A stretch of DNA of 64,000 bases from Cliona cf. orientalis (GCA_963930775.1 OZ005700.1:4605476-4669475), one strand, 5' to 3'; shown: positions 24,056 through 36,524, counted from the stretch's first letter. Made by a program: numbers and translations. The notes: generated by a model not told the origin, from the sequence alone.

Positions 24056-24562
24056 CAGGGTTTTATACAGGATTTTTTCCCAGGGGGGGAATACAGACTA
24101 GGGGGGTCTGGGGGTCTGGGGGCATGCCCCCCCCCCCCCCCCCCCCCCCCCCGGAAAATTTTTAATTTTATAACCTGAGACTGCTTCTGATGGCTTCTGA
24201 GACCACATCTCAGTTTGGTTTGTTACTGCACCATTTTCACCTTTTTCATGACATATCTTGTGGGCATAACCACCCATTGATCAAAATTACACTTGGTTTG
24301 TGGGATGTATCTGTAGTATAATCAGCACATGCTCTGTCATCAACATACCCATGTAAGCTTACAAAAGTCCAATTTATCAGTAAGGCAATAGTTGATTTTG
24401 GTCAGTTGGTAGAGAATTCTCAATGTGTTGTGTATTAAGTTATCAATGGCTTGTTATTAACAAACATTATTACTATAATATATGGCAGTTTTCAGTGGGG
24501 GGGGGGGGGGGGGGGGGGGGGGAAATCCCATGGTCCCCCCCCCCCCTCTAAATAAAACACTG
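24056..24562. mobile_element. G/C-homopolymer inverted-repeat element, diverged copy 3
   Basis: The ends CAGGGTTTTATACAGG and AAATAAAACACTG are related to copies 1 and 2. Inside are runs of about 25 C and about 25 G. The internal word CTGCTTCTGATGGCTTCTGAG is shared in part with copy 1. The flanks show no clean 5-bp duplication, so this copy is older. Confidence 0.75.
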
Positions 24563-24765
24563 GAAATGCCATACACTATACGGCAGGCATAGCAGGTAAC
24601 TTTGGCCAGCATAAAATTCGGCAAAATGGCTCTCCATTGCCATTGGCAAAGTTTAAATTTTGTAATCTGAATGCTTACCACCACAGGTGCGTATGTTCTA
24701 TTGGCGAATTTCAATTTGGCAATATATGCCAAACTTGCCAAAACCACCAAATTAATAAAGCACAC

Positions 24766-25021
24766 TATAGTGCAAACCTAAAGAACTGGGCAGTTGCATG
24801 TCCAGAGGACCACTACACTGCAAGTTCCTCATGTAAGCACAATGTCATCAGTACAACAAACGAGTAACTACAAAAATGCATACTGCGTGCAATTGCGCAA
24901 TTAGTGTGCAGCAGTATCACGTGTGCCCTACCACTTAATTGAATCATGCTGTGTCAGGGATTCACAGAGAGCAAAGAAACTAATCTGCTAGTGTGCTACG
25001 ATCAGTTATGAGCTAGTCAGC
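24766..25021 (+). mobile_element. AACCCTCGGCGC-family element, truncated copy vi
   Basis: Shares CAGCAGTATCACGTGTG and CAGTGATGA-like words with 26640-26780. It stops where the GGGACAGAGG repeat begins at about 25022, so that repeat probably landed in it. Confidence 0.6.
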
Positions 25022-26075
25022 TTACAAATCTCGTGGGGACAGAGGCTGGGCATGAGACTCACCATGGTGACCAGATATTATGGTTTGCCTATTCATCATT
25101 ATAAATGCATGGAACCGGCTACAACTACAAAATTTTTTTCTGGTCCTAGCTACATCCAACCGTGCTCTAACAATAATACATATTACAATATTATAGGGAA
25201 GCAGGTACATCACTGATTCAGCATAATTGTGCAATCCTAGCCTTTGAGTCAGGCAGCTATGGTACACAAACACACCGTGGGTTCAAACTTGAATACTCCT
25301 GTAAGTGCAATTGAATCCCAGGCACTCTTTTGATAGCTAGCTAGGATGTCTTCTTTTGCATCACACACTATTGAACATGCATCAGTGGGATTCTCGAGAC
25401 AACTCAGGTAACCAGTGACCAGCGATTGAAGCCACGCCCCTCGTTATCTCGATCCTGAAGTTGGCTAGATCGGCAGATCGGCAAACTTGAAAGATTAGAA
25501 GGCTGTTTAGAACCAAGTAGCGACGAAAACCTTCCGTTTCGGGAGTGTACTTTATAGTCCAGTAAGTTTACTGTTGGTATACGTAGTAGCCACCATGATC
25601 GACAGTTCATAGCTGAGCGGTCACATGACTTCACCATGGCAACACCGTATGAGCATGCGCATTATAGGACAAAATGGCTAATCAAACACACCCACTCGCA
25701 ACACGCCCTGTACACACCCACAATTAAATCATGTCCTGATAACACAAAACGAGCGTGCCACAGACGTGCACACTCCAAAATGGAGTCGATTAATACTCGA
25801 ACTAAGGTGAGCGGTCGTGGTAGTCTTGAGTTAGCCCAGGAAAACAGAAAGAAAGAAAAAAGATTAATTGTCAAATGGCAATTTTTTTTAACATCTGGTT
25901 CTGGCATATACAATTAAGTTGATGAATGATCTTGGTCTTGTTAGATAGATAATTTGCTGTAGATTCTGAATTTGATACTCAGAAATTTCACTAAGTTACC
26001 TGTTTTGAAATATTTGGATGTTTGTAATGAATTATATATAATATGGAGTATCAATGCCATCCCTACTTATAGAGT
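25022..26075 (+). repeat. GGGACAGAGG interspersed repeat, longest copy
   Basis: Collinear with 5275-6090 but with an extra middle part (25620-25810). That part contains ATGGCAACACCG and an open stretch ending ...NTRTK at ACTAAGGTGAGCGG, a strong splice-donor-like site. The same open stretch and donor recur at 48459-48590. This looks like a first exon carried inside the repeat. The function is unknown. Confidence 0.82.
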
Positions 26076-26147
26076 CCCATGAGAGCAATGATATAGTACT
26101 CTCATGCTAGGGTAGATACATGTATAACTAGAGCTCTATAGAGCACA

Positions 26148-26531
26148 TACCCCGCGCGCGCTGCAGCGTCGACGTATATGTCTAGTCTGAGCATCTATGT
26201 TCTACCAATCAGAGATGCGAGCAGCCTGTTGACGACCTTTACCTACATATTGTGCCAGGTTGTGCGCATGAGCAGAGAGCACATAGTGGGTAGTGTCCAT
26301 AGGCGTGGCCAACAAAACGCAGTATTTGCAACGCTCGTGGGCCTTACCAAACGATTCGAAGCATACTGAAGCCAGTTTTTCGGCGATATTGACGGATACG
26401 TTGTATTTACGAGTCGCTCAGATGCCTAGATCTCCAGATCTGGCGATTTTTGTGCTAACGACAGACAGACGACAGACGACAGACGACAGACAAAACCGAT
26501 CACATTACCCCTTGCGCATGCGCGCGGGGTA
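26148..26531. mobile_element. TACCCCGCGCG inverted-repeat element
   Basis: The ends are TACCCCGCGCGCG (26148) and CGCGCGGGGTA (26531), with a CGCATGCGCGC palindrome and an (ACAGACG)n microsatellite next to the right end. The internal words AGATCTCCAGATCTGG and ACGGATA recur, inverted, at 59215-59370. Confidence 0.75.
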
Positions 26532-26548
26532 ATGAAGCACTATAGTGC

Positions 26549-27100
26549 AAAACCCTCGGCGCGCAAGCACTGAGCAGTACTGCATTAGTGCAGATGCTTA
26601 CATCCATCCTATAGGCATATGGGCTTCCTAGCACAATGTCGAGTAACCACAAGAATGCACATTGCATGCGACTGTGTAATGTCCAGCAGTATCACGTGTG
26701 TAATGCTGTATCAGCATTTTGTAGCATGCAGAGAGAACCTAGAAGCTTCTCTGCCAGTGTAGTACGATCAGTGATGAACCAGTCGTGTTGTTGGATCTAT
26801 AACTAACCATATATACTTTTCGAGCTGAAAAGAAGCCATCGCTGTCTCGTTTGGCCGTCGAAAGTTCGCCAGGGAGCGAGGAAGGAAGCGGTGACCAGCA
26901 AATGATGCCATAACTCTTGAACAAAGCGTTTTTAGGAAAAGCCAAACGATAAAAACGTTGAAAACACCATAAAGAATCCTATAAAACTTTGTTTGCGAAG
27001 TAAAAACAGGTAGGCAGCTGATTTCGTGGTAACAGACAGACAGACACACACACACACAGAACGACTACCGTAACCCTGCAGCGCATGCGCCGAGGGTTAA
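26549..27100 (+). mobile_element. AACCCTCGGCGC-family element, copy ii
   Basis: Left AAACCCTCGGCGCGC, right GCGCATGCGCCGAGGGTTAA. A (GACA)n(CA)n microsatellite lies next to the right end. The internal words GAAAAGAAGCCATCGCTGTC, CTTGAACAAAGCGTTTT and AAAACAGGTAGG are shared with the other copies. Confidence 0.82.
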
Positions 27101-27380
27101 CAACTCGTACATGTACATTGCTCATGTAAATGTACGTAATATACCTGGGCAAAAAGATTTTCAAAATAAAATACTGGTGCATCGGCTACAAGCTGTAAAG
27201 CAAAATGTGTGTGTAAATATAGTAGTCAGCCTTTCCCATTTCGCGCGCGGGGGGTGGGGTTGGGGGATGAAGCCAACGATATCACCTCATTAGTGTTGTT
27301 GCCTGCCACAGTTTATAGATACTTCAAGGGTACTTGTGCTACTAATTTAGTTTTAATTTTGAATTATACATCAACCATAC

Positions 27381-27447
27381 CTTATACAGTTCATTCCAAA
27401 TTCTCTTTGATTGACCCTTGTTGAATATGCATTGCCTCATTTGAGTT
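27381..27447 (-). CDS. GNL2: GNL2 exon g (KGQSKRIW block)
   Basis: Encodes (R)TQMRQCIFNKGQSKRIWNEL then YK. FxKGQSKRIWxELYK is nearly invariant in GNL2. The acceptor is ACCATCAG and the donor GTATGG. Exon f leaves two bases (AG) and the first base here completes Arg, so the phases agree. The exon f-g intron is 107 bp. Confidence 0.95.
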
Positions 27448-27554
27448 CTGATGGTAAGGTGCAATAATGAATAAACACAGTATTAAGCCATGCCATGTAT
27501 ATGAAATTCACAAATTAAATCAGTGGTTAATTTCCTCATACAGATAACAATCAC

Positions 27555-27631
27555 CTGTAGTCAGGGTCATCTCTCATTATATCTCTATCTTGCTCCTCTT
27601 CGTACGTTTCTGAATGTAGCAAAGACATATT
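27555..27631 (-). CDS. GNL2: GNL2 exon f
   Basis: Encodes NMSLLHSETYEEEQDRDIM then RDDPDY(R), the acidic spacer between the QRKRP block and the KGQSKRIW block. This part varies among eukaryotes, so the identity rests on position, phase and the SLL...S..Y.....DRD pattern. The acceptor is GTACAG and the donor GTGATT. Confidence 0.88.
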
Positions 27632-27732
27632 CTGTACTTCTACAAGTACCGTACAATGAAAAACTTCACCATGCAATCACCAGAACAAAGTGGACAATTA
27701 AAAGAACTGCATACCGTATTCCCGCTATTAAG

Positions 27733-28050
27733 TACCGTATTTCCTCGAAATCTCGCCGCGGCGAGATTTTATTTCAAGGCTCCATTTGGTGCGGCGACAA
27801 TTCGAGGGCGGCTAGATTTCAAGGGCGGCGTCTACAGAGATCGATACGCACGCACGTACACAGCTTCAATAATAAGCCTAGTTGTATGCACGTAAAATGT
27901 CCCTGCGCATACAGAAATTTCTATCGATCCCTTACCATGCGGCGAGATTTCGAGGGCAGCGTTTATTGGGACGAGATGGCAGATAGATGCGGCGACATTT
28001 CGAGGGCGGCGGGATTTCGAGGTGCGGCGAGATTTCGAGGAAATACGGTA
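27733..28050. mobile_element. MITE with TACCGTATTTCCTCG ends
   Basis: The left end TACCGTATTTCCTCGAAATC and the right complement ending at 28050 enclose repeated GGCGAGATTTCGAGG words in both arms. It is non-coding and lies about 100 bp from GNL2 exon f. Confidence 0.85.
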
Positions 28051-28832
28051 CATGTGCTTAATTGTACCTCCACAGACAGAAAACATGCACCTATTAGTGA
28101 AGTACGCCGAACAGCGAGATGCGCCTAATTACAAACAGCTTCTTCCAGTTACGCATACACATTCATGGACCTACACATTCATGGACCTGTCCAGATGGCA
28201 TCATGCTTAGCTGTACAATTTCCATTCCATATGCACAATTAGTTATTGGGCATGGTCTTTCAACGTGCAAATAAAAAAAGCCCCACTCGTTCACTCTCCA
28301 ACTAGAGTTGATCATTTTATACCGCCATGGCCTTCTAAACAGTTCTGGGGCAGTTCATTCTGCTGCTCTTTGATATTTGAGCAAGTTTGTAGTCGAGGCT
28401 CACAGAGTTTGAAGTCCGCTATCGGCCATTGATCGATCCGTATTGCTAATCGATTCTGATCGCTGCCAAATGCGATTGCTTGGATAGAGCGATGTTTCTC
28501 TTGGCTTTCTTAGGCTCTTGAGACATCAGCTTCGTGCCAGCTACGATTGGAATACTCGACAGCATTAATTCATTGCATCGGCCTGCGCCCATTCCGTTTC
28601 CATTGTTGCATATGGGAAACGGCCTTTTTACTTCCGTCTCAACAGGCGGAATGGAACGAAAACATCACCATTCTTTTTTACTCCTACTATATGTCACAAG
28701 CATGACTGCAACATGTAAAATAATAGGAAGCAACTTGATCCATACATACCTTCTGATAATTGCACTGCTGCCATAAGATCCTAAATTTATTTACAAAGCA
28801 TTGCTTAATCAACATGAAGTACAATCGTGCAA

Positions 28833-29525
28833 AACCCTCAGCGCATTGCAATAGCTAATAGCTAGTCAATATGCTGCAATTTGCAGGCTAATACAGTAAC
28901 CCACAATATTGATTGCATGCAATTATATAATAGTGTTACAATATGCATAACATCAGCAGATCTATAATACCGTAGTGTCCCCAGCAAGCGCCCACGTACC
29001 TCATCTCAAGGGGTCACTGTCGCAGCTTCTATACAAACGTATGGAATTTGATCCCGGGTAGCGCCCTAGACGCGAACCAAAATCGTGAGTTATGTTATAG
29101 CACCCATGGGAACACTACAGCCCATGCAAAGAAAGCAAGCATAGTTGAGAGTTTCCTGTGGCCAGTGATGAATCAGTCGAATTATGAGAACTACTGCTAG
29201 ACACACATACTAGTCTTCCTGAAAAGAAGCTATCACTGTCACTTTTATCCATCAAGAGCTCGTACGAGAAATACACTTTTATCCATCAAGAGCTCGTACG
29301 AGAAACAAAGAATCCAGTGGTGGTCAGCAAGTGTTGCTAGAACTTTTAATTAAAGCATTTTCAATGAAATTCACACATTGCATATCTTGAACATGCCGTA
29401 AAGAGCCTCAATGGTAACTTAATTAGTTTTTAATGCATAAAGCAGGTATATAACATATCTAACGTGGTATGAGACATTTACAGAGGAAAATAACTACCAT
29501 ACCTTTGCGCATGCGCTGAGGGTAA
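28833..29525 (+). mobile_element. AACCCTCGGCGC-family element, copy iii
   Basis: Left AAAACCCTCAGCGC, right GCGCATGCGCTGAGGGTAA. It contains a local tandem duplication of a 45-bp block (ATCCATCAAGAGCTCGTACG twice, 29248-29305) and an inserted or ancestral copy of the GCGCCCACGTAC repeat (28968-29118). Its right end is about 40 bp from GNL2 exon e. Confidence 0.78.
28968..29118. repeat. MITE-like repeat (GCGCCCACGTAC family), copy 2
   Basis: Starts ATACCGTAGTGTCCCC and shares the same words as 23580-23733. It lies inside the AACCCTCGGCGC-family copy iii. Confidence 0.75.
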
Positions 29526-29567
29526 ATAATAATTATGACGAATACGTGTAAATTCACATCTATGTAC

Positions 29568-29666
29568 CTGCAAGTCAGATGCTTTGATATTAGGTCTCTT
29601 CCGCTGGAATTTGGCACCAAATGTGCTGTTATAGCTCTCTGTATCCAGCAAATGACTCTTGACATG
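29568..29666 (-). CDS. GNL2: GNL2 exon e (LDTESY / QRKRP block)
   Basis: 33 codons containing [19 protein letters not shown] and [14 protein letters not shown]. This matches the GNL2 N-terminal (NGP1NT) domain, in which LDTESF...TFG.K.QRKRP is diagnostic. The acceptor is ATATTTAG and the donor GTACAT, phase 0/0. Confidence 0.96.
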
Positions 29667-29749
29667 CTAAATATAATACAGAAATTCTAAATTAATTTTA
29701 ATGTTACATTCACATATTACATATGTGTATATATATACACAGAAATACA

Positions 29750-31375
29750 CACCCAATTGTGCGGCAATTTTCGATTTTGGGCCCAGTTCATAAAGTCAAA
29801 GGTCATAAAAATGCACTTTAACCCTATTCACGCTAAATTTTGTACTTAAACTCTGCCAATGCCAAGTAAATACTAGTTGTATATCATAGGCCCCACATAT
29901 GATATTAGACATCTGTTCGAGGCCTTTTGTTCTTGTGTAGATGGCTAGAATACAATCACCATTTCCTGACAATTGAGCTAGGAAAACTGCAGACTCAGTG
30001 CCGTGTAAAATTTATATACAGTGCTTCAGGATTGGGATGTCGCTAGCGCTCTTCCTACTGCTGCAAGCAATGCAATCATTATCTATGATGCAGCGCAAGT
30101 ATCTTTCTGTGTTGTACAAGTATGTTTAATGTCACAGTCGTGGGATAATGTGGCTAGCATGCATTATCATCTATTAACGGTACATGCTGAACATAGAGAC
30201 GTAGTTCGTGCACAAACAGTATCATTAGAACCGTGTGCATGCGCAGATCGAAACGGTTGCAGAGGCCACACCCCTCATAGCAACAAACTGCTCTGGCTCC
30301 AATTAAGTGTGCAATGGCAACGTTCTCGCTCTGCTTGAACGTTGCTATCGGACTACTGACTGGTATGATAAAGAGCAGATCTCGTCTCTCGCTTCGCTCG
30401 AGGCTCGGTGGCTAGCGCCAGCGCCTGCTTAGCAGGCCTCTCAAAACGTGCGGTGCTTTCATGCCAATCGTTCGATTGACAATGCGTCTCTAGCTGTAGC
30501 TATGGCCCGAGGCATTAAGGCCACTCTTCTTTGTGCACAAGGTCCTACAGTTCTGACCAATCCTGAGCCTTGTAGTGCAGACTTTCTCTCCACCCGCACC
30601 GCGCATTCATAGCAACCGGGCGCATCCAAGACGCGTATCCATGCCGGGCCTCATGTAATGACACGGAGTATATAAGAAAATTGTCGCTCTGAAAAATGTT
30701 TCTCATTTCATATAGTATAACCATACTTCAGAATCCATATCACATAAAATAATTATATGCACACTCTGAACATGTATCTGCTATTGTACCATACACTACT
30801 ACCTATGATTGTACCATTCCCTATACAAGCATATAGGTATAAACTGCTACTGTACTATACAAAATATTTATAGTAAACTATGTCTATCAGAACAAAATTA
30901 TAACGTAGAACTTCCTAGCTACGATTGTTGAGAAATTTTGAATGCATAAACTTGTTCCTAGTTAATACGTAATAGTTTACAGATAATTTACTGTGCGTTT
31001 TGTAATATATCCAGATTCTGGGTACGAGGCACATATGCATTCAGTGTGTACGAGGCCCTTCTTCACACGTTGGGAAGGGCCTGGAGATGAGGCTACCATC
31101 ACTACTACTTTGATGAGTGGTGTATGTGGGTGTGTGCACTCAACTGCAATTTTCAATTTTGGGCCAAGTTCGTGGGGTCAAAGGTCACTCCATTCAATTA
31201 ACCCGCTCAAAGCACTTAAGCAGTGCATAAGTACGTGCGCACACGTTTGATAAGGCCAGGATAAAATTTGGACCCTTTGTCATAGAGATAAATGCCACTA
31301 TATAACCTGTCATGGGAAGACCTTCAATACTTTGGACTACTAAGCACGTTATAATTTTGGCCTGTTATATAATAT
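29750..31375 (-). repeat. Composite interspersed repeat, interrupted; relative at 52615-53130
   Basis: Segments near 29935-30090, 30690-30930 and 31255-31370 match 52615-53130, the first two in inverted orientation (examples: GTCATGGGAAGACCTTCAATACTTTGG and GGGAATGGTAC/GTACCATTCCC). The middle (30120-30590) is the relative of 22390-22800, apparently inserted. Two DR1-like sites lie at 29793-29805 and 31175-31187. Confidence 0.6.
30120..30590 (+). repeat. Interspersed repeat, inverted relative of 22390-22800
   Basis: Contains TCTCGCTTCGCTCGAGGCTC, GCCTGCTTAGCAGGCC and a terminal GACCAATCCTGAG that match the other copy on the opposite strand. Confidence 0.65.
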
Positions 31376-31379
31376 ATCT

Positions 31380-32620
31380 GCTGCTCGCAAAAAGGAAGCA
31401 ACTGGAAGCCATGAAAAGTATATACAAAGACAGGGACATATTTAGTTTGGCTCCCTGCTGGATATGGTAAGTCCATTTGCTATCACTCACTGCCTTTTCT
31501 CGTGGATCACAAGTTGGGCAGGGTCAGCTATAATCCTCTTAATAAACATAGTGTGTGTCCGGTCATATCCCCACTCCTTTCTCTGATGGTCAACCAGGTT
31601 TTCAGTCTTAGAGAAGTTGGTATTGGAGCAGCTATTCTGAGTAGCAATAAGGGTGCAGATTGTTCTCTGTGTCGACATCCAAAGGTATCCAGTCAGGAGC
31701 ATACAGAATAGTATCTGTTTAGTACACCAGAGGCCATTGTGGACCGTCAGTTTTGGTGTGAAATATTGCTGGAGGAGCCATTGCGCCACCACATAGTGGT
31801 TGCAGTCGTCATTGAGGCCCATTCTGTGTACAAGTGGAGTAAAGATTTTAGACATGCATACTCACAGCTTTATGAGCTTTGGGCAGTAGTACCAAATGGT
31901 GTTCCCATGATGGCCCTCACTGAGACCATCACTAAGCTTATGCTGGCAATTGTAAAAATTTAGCTCAACATGCCTGAATGTCAATTATTAGTACATCTAT
32001 CACTTGACAGATCTAACATCAATAAAGTGAAAGAATATGCTTCGATCAAGGCTGATTTTGATGGCATTATTAAAGATCTTTCACAGAATTCTGTTAAGAC
32101 AAAGAGAATCTTAGTTTACTGCCAATCTCTTAATACATGTTCGTCCTTGTATGCATACTTCGTACATGCTAGATGATAAGAGCTATTACCCAACGCTGAA
32201 AAGATTGCTTCAAATCATCTGTTTGATACGTACCACTCTGGTACAAATGACCACATAAAAGATGAAGGGCCTGGATGATCCTAGTGGAAAGCTTTGCATT
32301 ATTTTTGCCATAGTTGCACTGGGAATGGGTGCTGATGTCAACAGAGTTGTGCACTATGGAGCAACCCGTAGTTTAGAGGATTAATTTCAGGAAAGTGGTC
32401 GAGGGAAAAGAACCAGTGAGCAAGCGTACTCACTATTTACTGGTGCTGCAAAGATGCCTCAAAATATTAAGATTTAGCAGAATATCGTAAAAATGAGATG
32501 GTTCTTGTAAGATCCTTCCTAAAAAATGCAGTGTGTGTAGAAGGAAACAATTACTGGACTACTTTGTTGAAGATCTTACTTACAGAGGTGACATGACATA
32601 ACTTCATGTTGTGATGCATG
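31380..32620 (+). pseudogene. RecQ-like DNA helicase pseudogene
   Basis: Superfamily 2 motifs appear in order across shifting frames: KQLEAMKSIYKDRDIF (the Q-motif side), motif I GYGKS (near 31470), motif Ia SPLLSLM, motif II region VVAVVIEAHSVYKW, motif IV RILVYCQS, and then FATVALGMGADVNRVVHYG with a QESGRGKR motif VI near 32400. A Cys-rich CSVCRRKQLLDYF zinc-binding segment follows near 32530. This is the RecQ order. The frame is broken by several stops and shifts, so it is not functional. Such helicase copies are often multicopy in sponge and cnidarian genomes. Whether this is a retrocopy of a host gene or transposon cargo cannot be decided here. Confidence 0.83.
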
Positions 32621-33824
32621 CAACAAGAGCAAAGCTGATTAAGAATACAATTGTTATGCATTTATTACATATAATGGTGTTAATAAGTGTCTGTTGAAGA
32701 GCAATAGTCTTCAATATCTGATATATCTCCTTGTAGTTGTCTCTACACCTTGTTACTGTTCAAACACTTAAGTGGGTTACTGCTTATTGTTTTGAACTTG
32801 TAGAATTTATGGCCCCTTCTTGACATCCCAAAGCTCTTCTCTCTACAGACACAACCTTTTCACACTGTTGACATCACTCCTGGTTGAATGTGCTGACAAC
32901 TGCATGAATTCCACACTGCTGATCAAATGTACTAGTTATTACTTCCATAAACGAAATTGAGTGTGCAATACATGTGAATGCTTTTTGAAAAACACTTGAA
33001 ACCACAGGTTTAATGCGCTCTTTCATCAATTAGTACATTTTCATTGTGGAAATCACATGGCAAGATTATGCTCCAGACAACCGTGCGTATTGAGAAATAG
33101 ACCCCATGTAATTTGGTGGACTAACCAGGGTGGCAAGGATGCTAGTTGCATCTGTAGTTGTATAGCTTCAAGGGCATATTTTATGTGACCTGCCATCCAT
33201 CACATAGTTCCAGTGCTAATGAACTATAGTGACACAAGGATTAGGTATAAGTGTGACTCATGTTTGATCGATGACTCTTCTCATTGCTTCAAATCGCTTA
33301 TTGGTTTGATCTTAGGATTATGAACGTCAGGAAATTTACATAGTTATAGATATGCCTTCTGCCAGGATTTTAAGGGCCAAAAGGTGTACTATGTACAGAA
33401 AGCTGACAAAATCAGGAGCAAATGGAAGGAATATTACAGACAGATGGGGTTAATCTTGACTATAAAAAAACTAAAGCGAAGAAAAGCAGTCTCACGTGCC
33501 TACTCAAAGGCACGTTATAACATCAAACCAGAGAAAAAACTCTTCTATACTGTGATATTGTTAGAGTTAATGTAATAGTTAACACTTGTGTAATGTGTAA
33601 TTTGTTTGTGCTAAGTCATGCTGTGCATGTGGTTCTAGAATATTCTTATCACTGTTCATTTGCTATTTATATGTTATGTGAATGTTCTCATGTCATTTCA
33701 TACATTGAGAGTTAGCATCAGAATTCTTTACATTCAATGCGCTAGCTACTCATATAGCTGTGGTATGATACGACACACCTGGCGACAAGGATGGGATCAG
33801 AGTATAATTCACTACCTGCACAAT
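32621..33824. other. No supported gene
   Basis: AT-rich sequence. A 63-codon frame (33384-33575) contains SRAYSKARYNIKPEKK, which resembles R.Y..NPEKKR repeats seen in some invertebrate mobile-element proteins, but one unit is not enough for a call. Confidence 0.4.
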
Positions 33825-35546
33825 TCCTATGATGGCACTTGGAGCTGTTGTTGGAAAGACAGAATTCAGCAGCAACAATGAGGACTGGCCAAACTACGTC
33901 AAACAATAGAATCATTCCTTCAAAGCTAATTCGATTACTACAAATGAGCGGAAGCAATCGATGTTCCTTTCTGTTATTGGGTCTTCAACATACAAGCTAC
34001 TGAGGAGTCTCATATCCCAGAGAAGACAGGAGACATGTCTTTCAAGGTTTTGGTGAAGAAATTGACCGATCATTTCAATCCGACTCCATCAGATATCATG
34101 CAACACTTCAAGTTCCATGGCAGATTCAGACAGACAGGAGAATCAATTGCTGCTTATGTTGCTGAGCAGTGAGCATGGCCGCATTTTGCAATTTTGGAGC
34201 TACGTTGGAAGATACGCTGCATGACCAAATTGTTTGGGGCATAAAAAATGATTCGATGCAACAGCGTTTACTCCAAGAGTTGAAATTAACGTACAAGAAA
34301 ACGCTCAAACTTGCGCAAGGATTGGAGACTGTGGCTCAGAATGTGCACACACTGAAGAATCCCAAGCAGGAAGTGGAACCTCCTACTCCTAGCTCCCAGA
34401 GTCAAGATGTGCATAAGATTAATCCAACAGGCAAAGCTGTCATCAGTGTGGAAAAGCTGGGCATATTGCACAAAAGTGTCGCTTCAAGGATACGATTTGC
34501 CATCAGTGTGGTAAGAAGGGGTATGTGAAAGCCGTTCGCAGAAGTAAGCCAAAGGGGAATGCAGCACAAAGGAAATGTGCATGGACTACATTGCAATGTC
34601 CGACAAATACAAGAGGAGGAAGGTGATTTTACAGATAAAGAGCTCCCCCAGCTTCGCATTGGATCACGTAAACAAACACAACCATTGACATTGCGCATGA
34701 CTGTCGACAAGAAATCCATAGAGATGGAGCTGGATACAGGTGCGGCTGTGTCCTGATGTTAGAAACCACATTCCAAAAGCTGTGGCCCAGTAAGAAGACC
34801 TCACCCACCAAATGTTGATTGTGTTCATACTCAAAGGAGCCCATTCCTGTAGCTGGAAGTGTACACGTGAATGCTATGTACAAGGATCAAAGTGCAAAGC
34901 TGCCACTGGTGATAGTTAAAGGAGACAGTCCCACTCCATTCAGGAGGAATTGGCTGACAGAGATTGTTTTGGATTGGAAAGGGATACACTGGATGAAAAA
35001 TAGTTCGTTACAGAAGCTTCTGGTAAAGTACGAGGCAAGGTTTCAAGAGGGACTCGGTACTCTCAAAGATTTTGAAGCGAAGCTGGTAGTGGATCATGAT
35101 GCCACATCCAAATCTTGCAAGGCAAGAACAGTGCCATACTCAATGAGAGAGAAGTCGAAGAAGAGTTGCAACGTCTAACCAAAGAAGGTATTGCGGAGCC
35201 AGTTGAGTTTTCGTCACGGGCTGCTCCTATTGTTCCACTTCTGAAGTCTGACAAATCTAGTGTTCAAATTTGCAGAGATTTCAAAGTCACTGTCAACCCT
35301 GTTGTTAAGGTAGACAAGTACCCTATTCCCAAAATCAAGGATCTTTTTGTGCATTTGGAAGGTGGCAAGACGTTTACCAAGCTAGACCTCAGTCAAGCAT
35401 ACCAGCAATTACCATTGGACGAGGAATCGAAGTCGCACGTGGTGATTAATACTCACAGAGGTCTCTTTCGATACACTAGGCTCCTCTATGGAATCTTATC
35501 TGCTCCTGGGATTTTTCAGCGGGTAATGGAGAGCTTATTACAGTAG
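33825..35546 (+). mobile_element. Ty3/gypsy LTR retrotransposon fossil 2 (5' part)
   Basis: A gag region, zinc-knuckle remnants (CHQCGK), protease (MELDTGAAVS) and the first part of reverse transcriptase (TFTKLDLSQAYQQLPLDE and GLFRYTRLLYG) follow in order. It ends abruptly inside reverse transcriptase near 35546. RNase H, integrase and LTRs are absent. It is broken in several places, but the reverse-transcriptase piece is well conserved, so it is perhaps younger than gypsy fossil 1. Confidence 0.85.
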
Positions 35547-36339
35547 TAGTCAAAAAAACGGTGACATTTCTGTTCCGTTCTGCCCCGTTTAGACGCCGTT
35601 GCACCATTCATGCCAGCAATACCGTTTCTGTTCTGTATGCACACGTACATAATTAGTAATCGGGCGTGGTCTTTCGACATCCAAAAAGGAAGGCCAGCTC
35701 GTCGACTAGAATCGATAGTTTCATACTGCTAGAATTTGCAAAATGCTAATTTCTTAAGGTAAATTGAATCATACGTTGTATTCAATTAACTACAGTAGGT
35801 ATATTCAGAAGAGATAAATATGCACTGTCTGAACCCAAGTCTGTTACAAAGGAGGTCTATATTAAGGACTTGATAAGCAGCCTGTTCAGTAATAATAAAG
35901 TAAAGTCAACTTTGATTAAGGCCTTTAAGAAATAACAGACTGCAGTGAAGAGAGTGACTGGTAGAGCTGCCTGTAGTGTAGCAGCTAAGAGGCTGGTAAC
36001 TAATGCTTTTTGAGTACATATGGAGCATGCAGGGTCACTACTCAAAATTATCAAAGCAGTTCAAAGCATGCAAATCAAAAGAGCTGAAGACTTCGGGGAG
36101 GTTGTCATACAGCTTCAACAGAATCCTACAGTAGCGGTCAATAAATAAAAAGTTAATGTATCATTTTCCGTTCTACGATAGCGCAATGGAACGAGCGACC
36201 TAAAAAACGGAAAGAGAACGCGTGCGCATGCAGATAATAAACCCTCGATCCACAACTACCAAGATTGCAGCCAGCTCCTCACCAACACTCGAAGTCGGTG
36301 GACTCCAATAAGTATACAGGCTTCTCAATCGCCGCGGTC
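35547..36339 (+). other. Repeat fragments, a decayed unknown frame and the BEN-type gene's upstream region
   Basis: 35560-35720 resembles 28200-28310 (CGGGCGTGGTCTTTCGAC-like word). From about 35800 to 36120 one frame reads RDKYALSEPKSVTKEVY and VKRVTGRAACSVAAKRLV with a few stops. It looks like old coding sequence of a family I cannot name. 36140-36339 is the likely promoter/5'UTR side of the plus-strand gene. No TATA box is evident. Confidence 0.4.
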
Positions 36340-36379
36340 ATGGCTATTCAAAGGGAACTCAGATCTACGGGACAAAAAA
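36340..36379 (+). CDS. BEN-type gene, candidate first exon
   Basis: ATG GCT ATT... encodes MAIQRELRSTGQK and ends at AAAAAA|GTAAGT, a consensus donor. The join to exon 2 is unresolved: the phase-1 acceptor at 36516 would read a stop at once, while the best protein match in exon 2 starts at 36525 in phase 0. The true first exon may differ. Confidence 0.4.
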
Positions 36380-36524
36380 GTAAGTGCTATATATCATGAA
36401 GTACATTAGTTTTATTCAGTAGACTTGGCTTAAAAACGATCGGCTGTATTATAGTTCAGGCCATAATATTATTATTATAGTAGGCGTGGCATGAATTCAT
36501 TTCTACCCCACCCCAGAGCGCTAG

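Noticed and set aside
33384-33575. Single R.Y..NPEKKR-type repeat as part of a Helitron-like protein
   Set aside because: One unit only, with no replication-init or helicase neighbours in a consistent order.
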